A program made the position numbers and the translations under genes. Of a stretch of 6,926 nucleotides of DNA, positions 1 to 5,205 are shown one piece after another (the first letter of the stretch is position 1; the number at the start of each line of letters is the position of its first letter). The DNA is from Streptomyces sp. NRRL WC-3549 (GTDB lineage Bacteria; Actinomycetota; Actinomycetes; Streptomycetales; Streptomycetaceae). Below the pieces are notes generated by a model. The model saw only the letters and a program-made list of their open reading frames with translations, did no database searches and was not told where the DNA came from. Where the stretch lies: NCBI RefSeq assembly GCF_000721935.1, contig NZ_KL585423.1:178311-185236 (forward strand), in the 5' to 3' direction.

Positions 1-44
1 GGCCACGAGCCGTCGCCCCGGTCCCCCGCTCCCGGATGCGGCTC

Positions 45-635
45 TCATCCGCCGTAAGGGCGCACCGGTCCCACCTCGACGCCGAGCAGCCGCCAGGCCT
101 CCAGCGCCCGGCGCTCCCGGAGCTCGCGGGTGGGACCGCCGACGGCGCCGGAGACCATGGCGACGGCGAGCATGAGGTCGTCCCCCGCGCTGAGCCGGTG
201 CCCCGGGGGGAGGCGGACGCGCAGGGCCCGTTCGAGCCGCTCGGACAGGGACAGGGCGTACGCCAGGGTCTCCGAGCGGCCGACGGTGCCGCCGGCGTGC
301 AGCAGGCCGAGGAAGGCCGCCGACTCCGTCAGATGCCAGGTGAGCACCCCGAGTACCTCGGCGAAGGACATCTCCCCGGCCTCGACCGCGTCTTCGATCT
401 GCTGGACGTTCTCGTCCAGCACCGCGCTCGCCAGGGCCGCCCGGTCGGGGAAGTGCCGGTACAGCACGCCCTGCCCGACGCCGGCCCGCCGCGCGATCGC
501 CGAGAGCGGGGCGTCCAGCCCGTACGCCGCGTAGATCTCCCGGGCGGCGGCGATCAGGGCGGCCCGGTTGCGGGGGGCCACCCTCCGCCCGTGATTCGCG
601 GGCCGCCGCCCATCGGGCACAAGGGGGTGAGTCAT
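45..635 (-). CDS. TetR/AcrR-family transcriptional repressor
   Basis: A predicted DNA-binding repressor of 196 aa, within the usual TetR range of about 190-220. Residues 22-69 form the N-terminal helical DNA-binding domain: a first helix (NRAALIAAAREIYAAYGL), then the helix-turn-helix at about 44-63 (LSAIARRAGVGQGVLYRHF), which matches the family pattern ending in LYxHFxxRxAL. Residues 70-196 are a divergent helical ligand/dimerisation domain, so the inducer cannot be predicted. The first 18 residues are a basic, probably disordered tail (GRRPANHGRR). The start is the ATG whose complement is at 633-635. No Shine-Dalgarno precedes it, and a TACCCT hexamer on the minus strand (647-642) ends 6 nt before the A, so a leaderless transcript is possible. 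A downstream GTG (Val19) has GGAGG directly abutting it, which is too close to be a good alternative. The target gene is not evident; it may lie off the left edge, or the protein may regulate itself. The family call is firm, the specific role unknown. Confidence 0.93.
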   Translation of the reverse strand: MTHPLVPDGRRPANHGRRVAPRNRAALIAAAREIYAAYGLDAPLSAIARRAGVGQGVLYRHFPDRAALASAVLDENVQQIEDAVEAGEMSFAEVLGVLTWHLTESAAFLGLLHAGGTVGRSETLAYALSLSERLERALRVRLPPGHRLSAGDDLMLAVAMVSGAVGGPTRELRERRALEAWRLLGVEVGPVRPYGG

Positions 636-643
636 CCCGAAAG

Positions 644-658
644 GGTACGTGTCATACC
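644..658. promoter_or_regulatory. Candidate operator for the TetR-family gene
   Basis: An imperfect 15-bp dyad, GGTACGTGTCATACC, lies 8 bp upstream of the TetR start codon. The two arms share GGTA/TACC plus a symmetric G/C pair one base further in. TetR-family proteins commonly bind 15-20 bp dyads overlapping their own promoter, so the position suits autoregulation. It overlaps the minus-strand TACCCT hexamer at 647-642. This is inference from position and symmetry only; short dyads arise by chance in GC-rich DNA. Confidence 0.35.
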
Positions 659-899
659 GGGGCGGTGGGCGGGCCCGCCTCGGCGGCCGGGTAGGCGGTG
701 AGCGCCGACGGATCCGCCTCCACCCCGGCCACCCGCGGCACGGTGGTCCGCGCGGGTGACACCCTCGCCCTGCGCCGGTACGCCTGACCGGCCCGGCTCG
801 GGGCCGCCGGCCCGTGCCCGCGGCGGGTGCGGACCGGTGCCCCGTGCCGCCTCACGTACCGGAATGTGAACAGTGGCGCCCAGGGGGGCGGCGGCCCTC
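659..899. other. Left part of the TetR-metE intergenic region, no clear gene
   Basis: This is 241 bases between the TetR operator candidate and the metE leader. No reading frame here has both a credible start and a credible protein. The only coding-like piece is a 29-codon frame at 698-787 (plus) starting GTG and ending TGA, discussed as a finding. No convincing promoter or terminator is visible. Confidence 0.5.
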
Positions 900-905
900 T
901 ACCCT
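900..905 (+). promoter_or_regulatory. Candidate -10 element for the metE leader RNA
   Basis: The hexamer TACCCT fits the loose actinomycete TAnnnT -10 pattern. It would place the transcript start near 912, exactly where the riboswitch P1 strand begins. No recognisable -35 lies 16-19 bp upstream, so the call rests on position. The real start could be elsewhere in 850-910. Confidence 0.25.
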
Positions 906-910
906 GGCCG

Positions 911-1112
911 GTGCAACTGGTTCGCCCTGTCCGCCAGGCAGGCGCGTCGCAAGAGGGAACCCGGTGGGAATCCGGGACTGCCCCGCAGCGGTGAGTGGGA
1001 ACGACCGCCGTCATACGCACTGGGTCCGAGGTACCGGGCCTGGGAAGCGACGGCCAGTAGGTGTCCTCCGACGGAGGGCGCGCCCGCGAGTCCGAAGACC
1101 TGCCTGTTGCCC
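911..1112 (+). promoter_or_regulatory. Cobalamin (AdoCbl-type) riboswitch aptamer upstream of metE
   Basis: A structured leader RNA expected to bind a B12 coenzyme and repress the downstream gene. Several conserved elements of the class appear in the right order. A P1-type closing pair is visible as GCAAC (913-917) with GTTGC (1106-1110), plus GGT (919-921) with ACC (1098-1100). A conserved hairpin is CCCGG (960-964)/CCGGG (972-976) with loop TGGGAAT. It runs into GACTGCCCCGCAGCGGTGA (976-994), the hallmark core of cobalamin riboswitches. A peripheral arm (CACTGGGTCC ... CCTGGGAAG, about 1019-1047) follows. The 3' signature GAGTCCGAAGACCTGCC is at 1088-1104 and closely matches the btuB leader element of E. 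coli. The exact boundaries are estimates. Placement in front of a B12-independent methionine synthase is the classic logic: the enzyme is dispensable when B12 is available for MetH. Confidence 0.93.
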
Positions 1113-1174
1113 GTACGCGAACGGTCGCGTGCGGATATCCCGGTGACCTCGTGGGCGGGTCGGCGTACCTACCA

Positions 1175-1212
1175 GACGGACGACCGCGCCGACGGCGCAG
1201 GGACCATCCGTC
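1175..1212 (+). promoter_or_regulatory. Hairpin in the metE riboswitch expression platform
   Basis: A two-part stem lies between the aptamer and metE. The outer helix is GACGGA (1175-1180) with TCCGTC (1207-1212). The inner helix is GCGCC (1186-1190) with GGCGC (1194-1198) and a GAC loop. No U-tract follows, so it is not a textbook intrinsic terminator. It could still pause or terminate transcription, or serve as a spacer that switches with aptamer folding. The stem is seen in the sequence; its role is inferred. Confidence 0.4.
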
Positions 1213-1264
1213 CGGTGCGTATCCCCTTCGCGCTCTCGTCCCGTCTCCGGGATCTCAGGGATTC

Positions 1265-1284
1265 ATCTCGCGAAGGAGATCTCC
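1265..1284 (+). promoter_or_regulatory. metE ribosome binding site within a possible sequestering hairpin
   Basis: The Shine-Dalgarno AAGGAG (1273-1278) sits 6 nt before the GTG start and fixes that start. It is embedded in ATCTC (1265-1269)/GAGAT (1276-1280) with a 6-nt loop, so part of the SD is base-paired in this fold. The same SD also lies in the palindrome GGAGATCTCC (1275-1284), which abuts the start codon. Two more pyrimidine stretches able to pair with the SD occur upstream, TCTCC (1244-1248) and ATCTC (1252-1256). This arrangement suggests translational control by the upstream riboswitch. Confidence 0.5.
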
Positions 1285-3603
1285 GTGACAGCGAAGTCCG
1301 CAGCCGCGGCAGCACGGGCCACCGTGTACGGCTACCCCCGCCAGGGCCGGAACCGGGAACTCAAGAAGGCCGTCGAGGGCTACTGGAAGGGCCGCGTCAC
1401 CGCCGAAGCCCTCCGGGACGCCGCCGCCGAGCTCCGGCGGAGCAACTGGCGGCAGCTCACCGACGCCGGCGTGCACGAGGTGCCGACCGGCGACTTCTCG
1501 TACTACGACCACGTCCTGGACACCACCGTCATGGTGGGCGCGATCCCGGAGAGGCACCGCGCCGCCGTCGACGCCGACGAGCTGGACGGCTACTTCGCGA
1601 TGGCGCGCGGCACCCACGACGTCGCGCCGCTGGAGATGACCAAGTGGTTCGACACCAACTACCACTACCTGGTCCCCGAGCTGGGCCCGGACACCGTCTT
1701 CACGGCCGACTCCGCCAAGCAGGTCGCCGAGCTGAGGGAAGCCCTCACGCTCGGCCACACCGCCCGCCCCGTGCTGGTCGGCCCCGTCACCTACCTCCTG
1801 CTGGCCAAGCCCGCCCCCGGCGTGGCCCTGGACTTCGAACCGCTCACCCTCCTGGACCGGCTGCTGCCCGTGTACGCGGAGGTGCTGGCCGACCTGCGCG
1901 CAGCCGGCGCCGAGTGGGTCCAGCTCGACGAGCCCGCCCTCGTCCAGGACCGCACCTCGGCCGAGCTGAACGCCGCCGAGCGCGCCTACCGCGACCTCGG
2001 CGCCCTCACCGACCGGCCCAGGCTGCTGGTGGCCTCCTACTTCGACCGGCTCGGCGACGCCCTGCCCGTCCTCGCCAAGGCACCGGTCGAGGGCCTGGCA
2101 CTCGACTTCACCGAGGCGGCGGGGGACAACCTCGACGCGCTGGCCGCCGTCGGCGGGCTGCCCGGCAAGCGCCTGGTCGCCGGTGTCGTCAACGGCCGCA
2201 ACGTCTGGATCAACGACCTGCGGAAGTCGCTGTCCACCCTCGGTACCCTTCTCGGGCTCGCCGACCGGGTCGACGTGGCCGCCTCCTGCTCCCTGCTGCA
2301 CGTCCCCCTGGACGCGGCGGCCGAACGGGACATCGACCCGCAGGTCCTGCGCTGGCTGGCCTTCGCGCAGCAGAAGACCGCCGAGATCGTCACTCTCGCC
2401 AAGGGCCTGGCCCAGGGCACCGGCGCCGTCACCGCGGAACTCGCCGCCAACCGGGCCGACCTCGCCTCACGCGCCGGATCGCCGATCACCCGAGACCCTG
2501 CCGTGCGCGCCCGCTCCGAGGCCGTGACGGACGCCGACGGCCGCCGCTCCCACCCGTACGCCGAGCGCGCCACGGCCCAGCGCGCCCACCTCGGCCTGCC
2601 GCTGCTGCCGACGACCACCATCGGCTCGTTCCCGCAGACCGGCGCACTGCGGACCGCCCGCGCCGACCTGCGCGCGGGCCGGATCGACACGGCGGGTTAC
2701 GAGGAACGGATCAGGGCCGAGATCAGTGAGGTCATCTCCTTCCAGGAGAAGGCCGGCATCGACGTCCTGGTGCACGGCGAACCCGAACGCAACGACATGG
2801 TCCAGTACTTCGCCGAACAGCTCACCGGCTACCTCGCCACCCAGCACGGCTGGGTCCAGTCCTACGGCACCCGCTACGTCCGCCCGCCGGTCCTCGCGGG
2901 CGTCGTCTCCCGGACGCACCCGATGACGGTGCGCTGGACGTCCTACGCCCAGTCGTTGAGCGACCGCCCGGTCAAGGGCATGCTGACCGGGCCGGTCACC
3001 ATGCTCGCCTGGTCCTTCGTCCGCGACGACCAGCCACTGGGCGACACCGCGCGCCAGGTCGCCCTCGCCCTGCGCGACGAGGTGAACGACCTGGAGGCGG
3101 CGGGCACATCGGTCATCCAGGTCGACGAACCCGCCCTGCGCGAGACCCTTCCCCTGCGCGCCGCCGACCGCCCGGCCTACCTGGCCTGGGCCACCGAGGC
3201 CTTCCGGCTCACCACCGCCGGCGTACGCCCGGACACCCAGGTCCACACGCACATGTGCTACGCCGAGTTCGGCGACATCGTCCAGGCCATCGACGACCTC
3301 GACGCCGACGTCATCAGCCTGGAGGCCGCCCGCTCCCACATGCAGGTCGCACGCGAACTGGCCGCCCACGGCTATCCGCGCGCAGCCGGACCGGGCGTCT
3401 ACGACATCCACTCCCCCCGGGTCCCGAGCGCGGAGGAGGCCGCCGCCCTGCTCCGCAAGGGACTTGAGGCCATCCCGGCCGAACGCCTCTGGGTCAACCC
3501 GGACTGCGGCCTGAAGACCCGCGCCTGGCCGGAGACCCGCGCCTCCCTGGAGAACCTGGTGGCGGCGGCACGGGCGGTGCGGGCGGAGCTCGCACAGGAC
3601 TGA
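1285..3603 (+). CDS. metE: Cobalamin-independent methionine synthase (5-methyltetrahydropteroyltriglutamate-homocysteine methyltransferase)
   Basis: A cytosolic zinc enzyme that transfers the methyl group of 5-methyltetrahydrofolate polyglutamate to homocysteine, the last step of methionine synthesis, without B12. It has 772 aa against 753 in E. coli. The N-terminal domain (about 15-350) begins YGYPRQGRNRELKKAVEGYW, the conserved folate-side start. The C-terminal catalytic domain (about 440-770) begins PTTTIGSFPQT (442-452). Zinc ligands are His656 and Cys658 (HTHMCYAEFGD), Glu680 (ISLEAARS) and Cys741 (NPDCGLKTR). Homocysteine-binding Glu499 (HGEPERNDMVQYF) and Asp614 (QVDEPALRE) and catalytic His709 (YDIHSPRVPS) are also present. 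All seven sit exactly 15 residues beyond their E. coli counterparts, so the catalytic half has no net length change from Glu499 to Cys741. The GTG start follows AAGGAG at 6-nt spacing. The gene stands alone behind the cobalamin riboswitch and ends in a strong terminator hairpin, so B12 repression is expected. Nothing suggests damage. Confidence 0.98.
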   Translation: MTAKSAAAAARATVYGYPRQGRNRELKKAVEGYWKGRVTAEALRDAAAELRRSNWRQLTDAGVHEVPTGDFSYYDHVLDTTVMVGAIPERHRAAVDADELDGYFAMARGTHDVAPLEMTKWFDTNYHYLVPELGPDTVFTADSAKQVAELREALTLGHTARPVLVGPVTYLLLAKPAPGVALDFEPLTLLDRLLPVYAEVLADLRAAGAEWVQLDEPALVQDRTSAELNAAERAYRDLGALTDRPRLLVASYFDRLGDALPVLAKAPVEGLALDFTEAAGDNLDALAAVGGLPGKRLVAGVVNGRNVWINDLRKSLSTLGTLLGLADRVDVAASCSLLHVPLDAAAERDIDPQVLRWLAFAQQKTAEIVTLAKGLAQGTGAVTAELAANRADLASRAGSPITRDPAVRARSEAVTDADGRRSHPYAERATAQRAHLGLPLLPTTTIGSFPQTGALRTARADLRAGRIDTAGYEERIRAEISEVISFQEKAGIDVLVHGEPERNDMVQYFAEQLTGYLATQHGWVQSYGTRYVRPPVLAGVVSRTHPMTVRWTSYAQSLSDRPVKGMLTGPVTMLAWSFVRDDQPLGDTARQVALALRDEVNDLEAAGTSVIQVDEPALRETLPLRAADRPAYLAWATEAFRLTTAGVRPDTQVHTHMCYAEFGDIVQAIDDLDADVISLEAARSHMQVARELAAHGYPRAAGPGVYDIHSPRVPSAEEAAALLRKGLEAIPAERLWVNPDCGLKTRAWPETRASLENLVAAARAVRAELAQD

Positions 3604-3605
3604 CG

Positions 3606-3665
3606 CGCGTCGGGGGCCGGGTGGGGGGCGGCACGCCCTCCCACCCGGCCTCCCGTCGTGACGCG
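3606..3665 (+). terminator. Long U-less terminator hairpin after metE
   Basis: Just after the metE stop, bases 3612-3628 pair with 3637-3653 to give about 17 bp with two G-U pairs around an 8-nt loop. The core GGCCGGGTGGG (3615-3625)/CCCACCCGGCC (3640-3650) is perfect. A further outer helix is CGCGTC (3606-3611) with GACGCG (3660-3665) across a short bulge. No U-tract follows, which is common for actinomycete hairpin terminators. Lying between convergent genes, it could act on both strands. Confidence 0.75.
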
Positions 3666-3672
3666 GCTTCTT

Positions 3673-3690
3673 CGGTACCTCTCGGTACTG
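3673..3690. terminator. Small hairpin at the end of the convergent minus-strand gene
   Basis: CGGTACC (3673-3679) pairs with GGTACTG (3684-3690), 7 bp with one G-U pair, around the loop TCTC. It lies 16 bases beyond the stop of the 3706-4467 gene and could end that transcript or limit readthrough from metE. There is no U-tract on either strand, and the stem is short, so this is tentative. Confidence 0.3.
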
Positions 3691-3705
3691 GGGTAGCGGG
3701 CTGGC

Positions 3706-4467
3706 TCAATAGCGGTGGTGGGGCCAGTGCGGGTCCGTCCAGCGGGCGGGGCCGGTGAGTCCGATGAGCCGTATCCGGTGCAGCAGTTCCTCGGGTACCT
3801 CCTCGGCCCGAAGCCGCGCGGAGGCGTGCCGGACCAGCCAGGCCGCGAGCTCGGTACACAGGGCATCTGCGTTCTCCCAGGCCTCCCACGGAAGCTGATC
3901 ACCCAGCAGGTCGTACTCCCAGTGGGCAGCCGCTTCGGCCAGGTGCCGGTCGGCGACGCGGTGTTCGAGCGCCTCCCAGGTACTGAGCCACGGGCTGAGC
4001 GTGGCGGACGCCTCCGCGCACAGCGCGAGGACCTCGTACGCGGGGACGGCGGGATCCGGTTCGTCGAGGGTGTGGGCCCACCAGGCATGCAGGAACTCCC
4101 CTACCGCCGCGCTCTGCTGGGCGGGCCACTGCTGCCAGTGGCCGCGGGCGAACGAACGCCCGACCTCGTACATGCCGAACATGGGCCCCACCAGGCCACC
4201 GACCAGCGCCCTGGCGAATTGAGGAAGGATACGGCGCAGCACCGCGCCGTGGTCGCTCCAGTCGGGGGCGTCCCAGGTGCGCCGCAGAAGGTCCGGGGCG
4301 AGCACCACATCCGGGACCTTCAACCGGGCAAGCTCTTCCTCGCTGCCCCAGTGGCAGTCGCACTGGGTCTCGTCACTGCGGGCGGTCATCCCGCGAAAGC
4401 TGACGTCCAGGCGGTCCAGAGCACGGTCGAGTCGGAGCCGTGCGGGAGTGTCGTCGAAGTTCGTCAT
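3706..4467 (-). CDS. Uncharacterised tryptophan-rich protein
   Basis: I do not recognise this 253-aa protein. It is predicted soluble: no signal peptide and no long hydrophobic helix, apart from a modest stretch around 84-100 (FARALVGGLVGPMFGMY). It holds 15 tryptophans by my count (about 6%), often in pairs or near-pairs (HWQQW, AWWAH, PWLSTW, PWEAW), a pattern seen in helical bundles with packed aromatic faces. Near the N-terminus is CDCHWGSEEEL (36-46), where Cys36, Cys38 and His39 could bind a metal or form a redox pair, though a full four-ligand site is not evident. The C-terminus ends in a His-rich HWPHHRY. Codons follow normal high-GC third-position bias, so it looks like a real gene. 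The ATG is preceded by a weak GAGG at 8-nt spacing, and a good promoter lies upstream. It is convergent with metE and divergent from the small membrane protein gene. It is probably a lineage-restricted protein of the actinomycetes. No function is assigned. Confidence 0.8.
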   Translation of the reverse strand: MTNFDDTPARLRLDRALDRLDVSFRGMTARSDETQCDCHWGSEEELARLKVPDVVLAPDLLRRTWDAPDWSDHGAVLRRILPQFARALVGGLVGPMFGMYEVGRSFARGHWQQWPAQQSAAVGEFLHAWWAHTLDEPDPAVPAYEVLALCAEASATLSPWLSTWEALEHRVADRHLAEAAAHWEYDLLGDQLPWEAWENADALCTELAAWLVRHASARLRAEEVPEELLHRIRLIGLTGPARWTDPHWPHHRY

Positions 4468-4518
4468 CGGCGCGGCCTCAAGGGGACTCCGGGCGGCTTC
4501 CGCCTGCCGAAGATCGCC

Positions 4519-4547
4519 ACCTTACCGGGGCCCCTCCACACCGTCAC
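4519..4547 (-). promoter_or_regulatory. Promoter for the tryptophan-rich protein gene
   Basis: Reading the minus strand, GTGACG (4547-4542) resembles the TTGAC -35 box. It is followed by exactly 17 bp and then TAAGGT (4524-4519), a good TAnnnT -10. The predicted start is near 4512, giving a 5' leader of about 45 nt before the ATG at 4467. This is the best-formed promoter in the window and resembles the housekeeping-sigma type. Confidence 0.55.
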
Positions 4548-4565
4548 GGAGGTTCCCTCGAACAG

Positions 4566-4584
4566 TATGGTCATGGGATCATGA
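4566..4584 (+). promoter_or_regulatory. Start region of the small membrane protein gene: possible near-leaderless promoter or leader mini-ORF
   Basis: The gene's ATG (4581) has no Shine-Dalgarno at normal distance; the nearest GGAGG (4548-4552) is 28 nt away. Two explanations are visible. First, TATGGT (4566-4571) is a plausible -10 that would start RNA near 4578, giving an almost leaderless message. Second, GGAGG stands 14 nt before an ATG at 4567 that opens a 5-codon frame (MVMGS). Its TGA overlaps the gene's ATG as ATGA, an arrangement used for translational coupling. The two are mutually exclusive, because a start at 4578 would leave out the mini-ORF. Confidence 0.35.
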
Positions 4585-4967
4585 CGGCTCTGTTCTTTCC
4601 GCTCGCCGCGTTCATCGTCTTCGTCCTGCCGACCTTCCTGGTCTGGTGGCTGGGACGGCGGGCGGGGGTGCCCCGCTGGATGCTGCTCGTGTTCCTGCTG
4701 GCCGGGTGGCTGACCCTGGTCATGGGCTGCGCCCTCTCGCAGCGCGCTCAACCGCGCCTGTTCCCTGACACATCGCCCTGCTACAGCACGGGCAGCACTC
4801 CTGTGTCGCAGTACTTCCCGCCCGACTCGTTCTGCCTCCACGCGGACGGGGCGTTGCAGACGGTCAATGGGCGGGACGCCAAGTTCGTGTTCTGGACCGC
4901 GGCCAACACCACCGTGGCGGTGTCGCTCGGTGCCGCCTTCACACGGCGCCGCCGCCAGTCAGCCTGA
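4581..4967 (+). CDS. Small three-helix membrane protein of unknown function
   Basis: A 128-aa predicted integral membrane protein that I cannot place in a named family. Hydrophobic segments are at about 4-24 (LFFPLAAFIVFVLPTFLVWWL), 34-52 (MLLVFLLAGWLTLVMGCAL) and 103-120. Arginines 26, 27 and 32 between the first two helices and RRRR at 122-125 suggest N-terminus out and C-terminus in. That leaves a roughly 50-residue loop (53-102) outside, containing Cys67 and Cys85, which could form a disulphide. A longer frame beginning at 4440 was rejected: the extra 47 residues are low-complexity and antisense to the neighbouring gene, whereas 4581 begins directly with a typical membrane-protein N-terminus. 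It is divergent from the tryptophan-rich gene and shares its control region. The alternating hydrophobic and charged pattern and the codon bias support a real gene; no function can be given. Confidence 0.78.
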   Translation: MTALFFPLAAFIVFVLPTFLVWWLGRRAGVPRWMLLVFLLAGWLTLVMGCALSQRAQPRLFPDTSPCYSTGSTPVSQYFPPDSFCLHADGALQTVNGRDAKFVFWTAANTTVAVSLGAAFTRRRRQSA

Positions 4968-5102
4968 TCGCACGCTCTCCGGCCCCGGCCGCCGAAGTGG
5001 ACGGACCCAGGCGCGATCGTGCGCACAGGGTCTCCGGTACGCGGACTACGCGCACCCCGACGCGGAACCGCCAAGCGTGGCACGTTGCGCCGTCACGTCA
5101 TG

Positions 5103-5126
5103 CGGGTCCGCCGGACCGCGGACCCG
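5103..5126. terminator. Candidate bidirectional terminator between convergent genes
   Basis: A perfect 9-bp stem, CGGGTCCGC (5103-5111) with GCGGACCCG (5118-5126), closes a 6-nt loop. It lies between the stop of the membrane protein gene (4967) and the stop of the dehydrogenase gene (5206), where a two-way terminator would be expected. It lacks a U-tract and is about 135 nt beyond the first stop and 80 nt beyond the second. The rest of the 238-bp gap shows no clear gene, apart from a coding-like fragment described as a finding. Confidence 0.45.
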
Positions 5127-5205
5127 GTCGAAGCAGGCGATGAGCTCGTCCAGAGCGTTCTGCTCGGTCCGACGTCCGCGTGACGCACCCTCTCCCGGCC
5201 CCCGG

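Noticed and set aside
652..1020. A 122-codon minus-strand frame across the TetR-metE gap
   Set aside because: It crosses the riboswitch aptamer, has no SD and its product shows no domain.
1255..2301. Long minus-strand frame antisense to metE
   Set aside because: Low-complexity Gly/Val/Gln composition and no recognisable motif; explained by the codon bias of metE on the other strand.
873..2729. A 618-codon open frame on the plus strand overlapping metE
   Set aside because: It is extremely rich in Arg, Pro and Gly, shows no domain, and runs out of frame through metE, whose identity is certain. It is a high-GC shadow frame.
4440..4580. Upstream extension of the small membrane protein gene
   Set aside because: The added residues are Arg/Ser/Pro-rich, overlap the start of the divergent gene and cover its promoter. 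The hydrophobic N-terminus begins cleanly at 4581.
3715..4584. A 289-codon plus-strand frame antisense to the tryptophan-rich gene
   Set aside because: No protein-like domain; the minus-strand frame has a better promoter, start and composition. Only its last five codons (4567-4584) were kept, as a possible leader mini-ORF.
4716..4730. Lipobox-like VMGC in the small membrane protein
   Set aside because: The cysteine is residue 50, inside the second predicted helix, not at the end of an N-terminal signal peptide.
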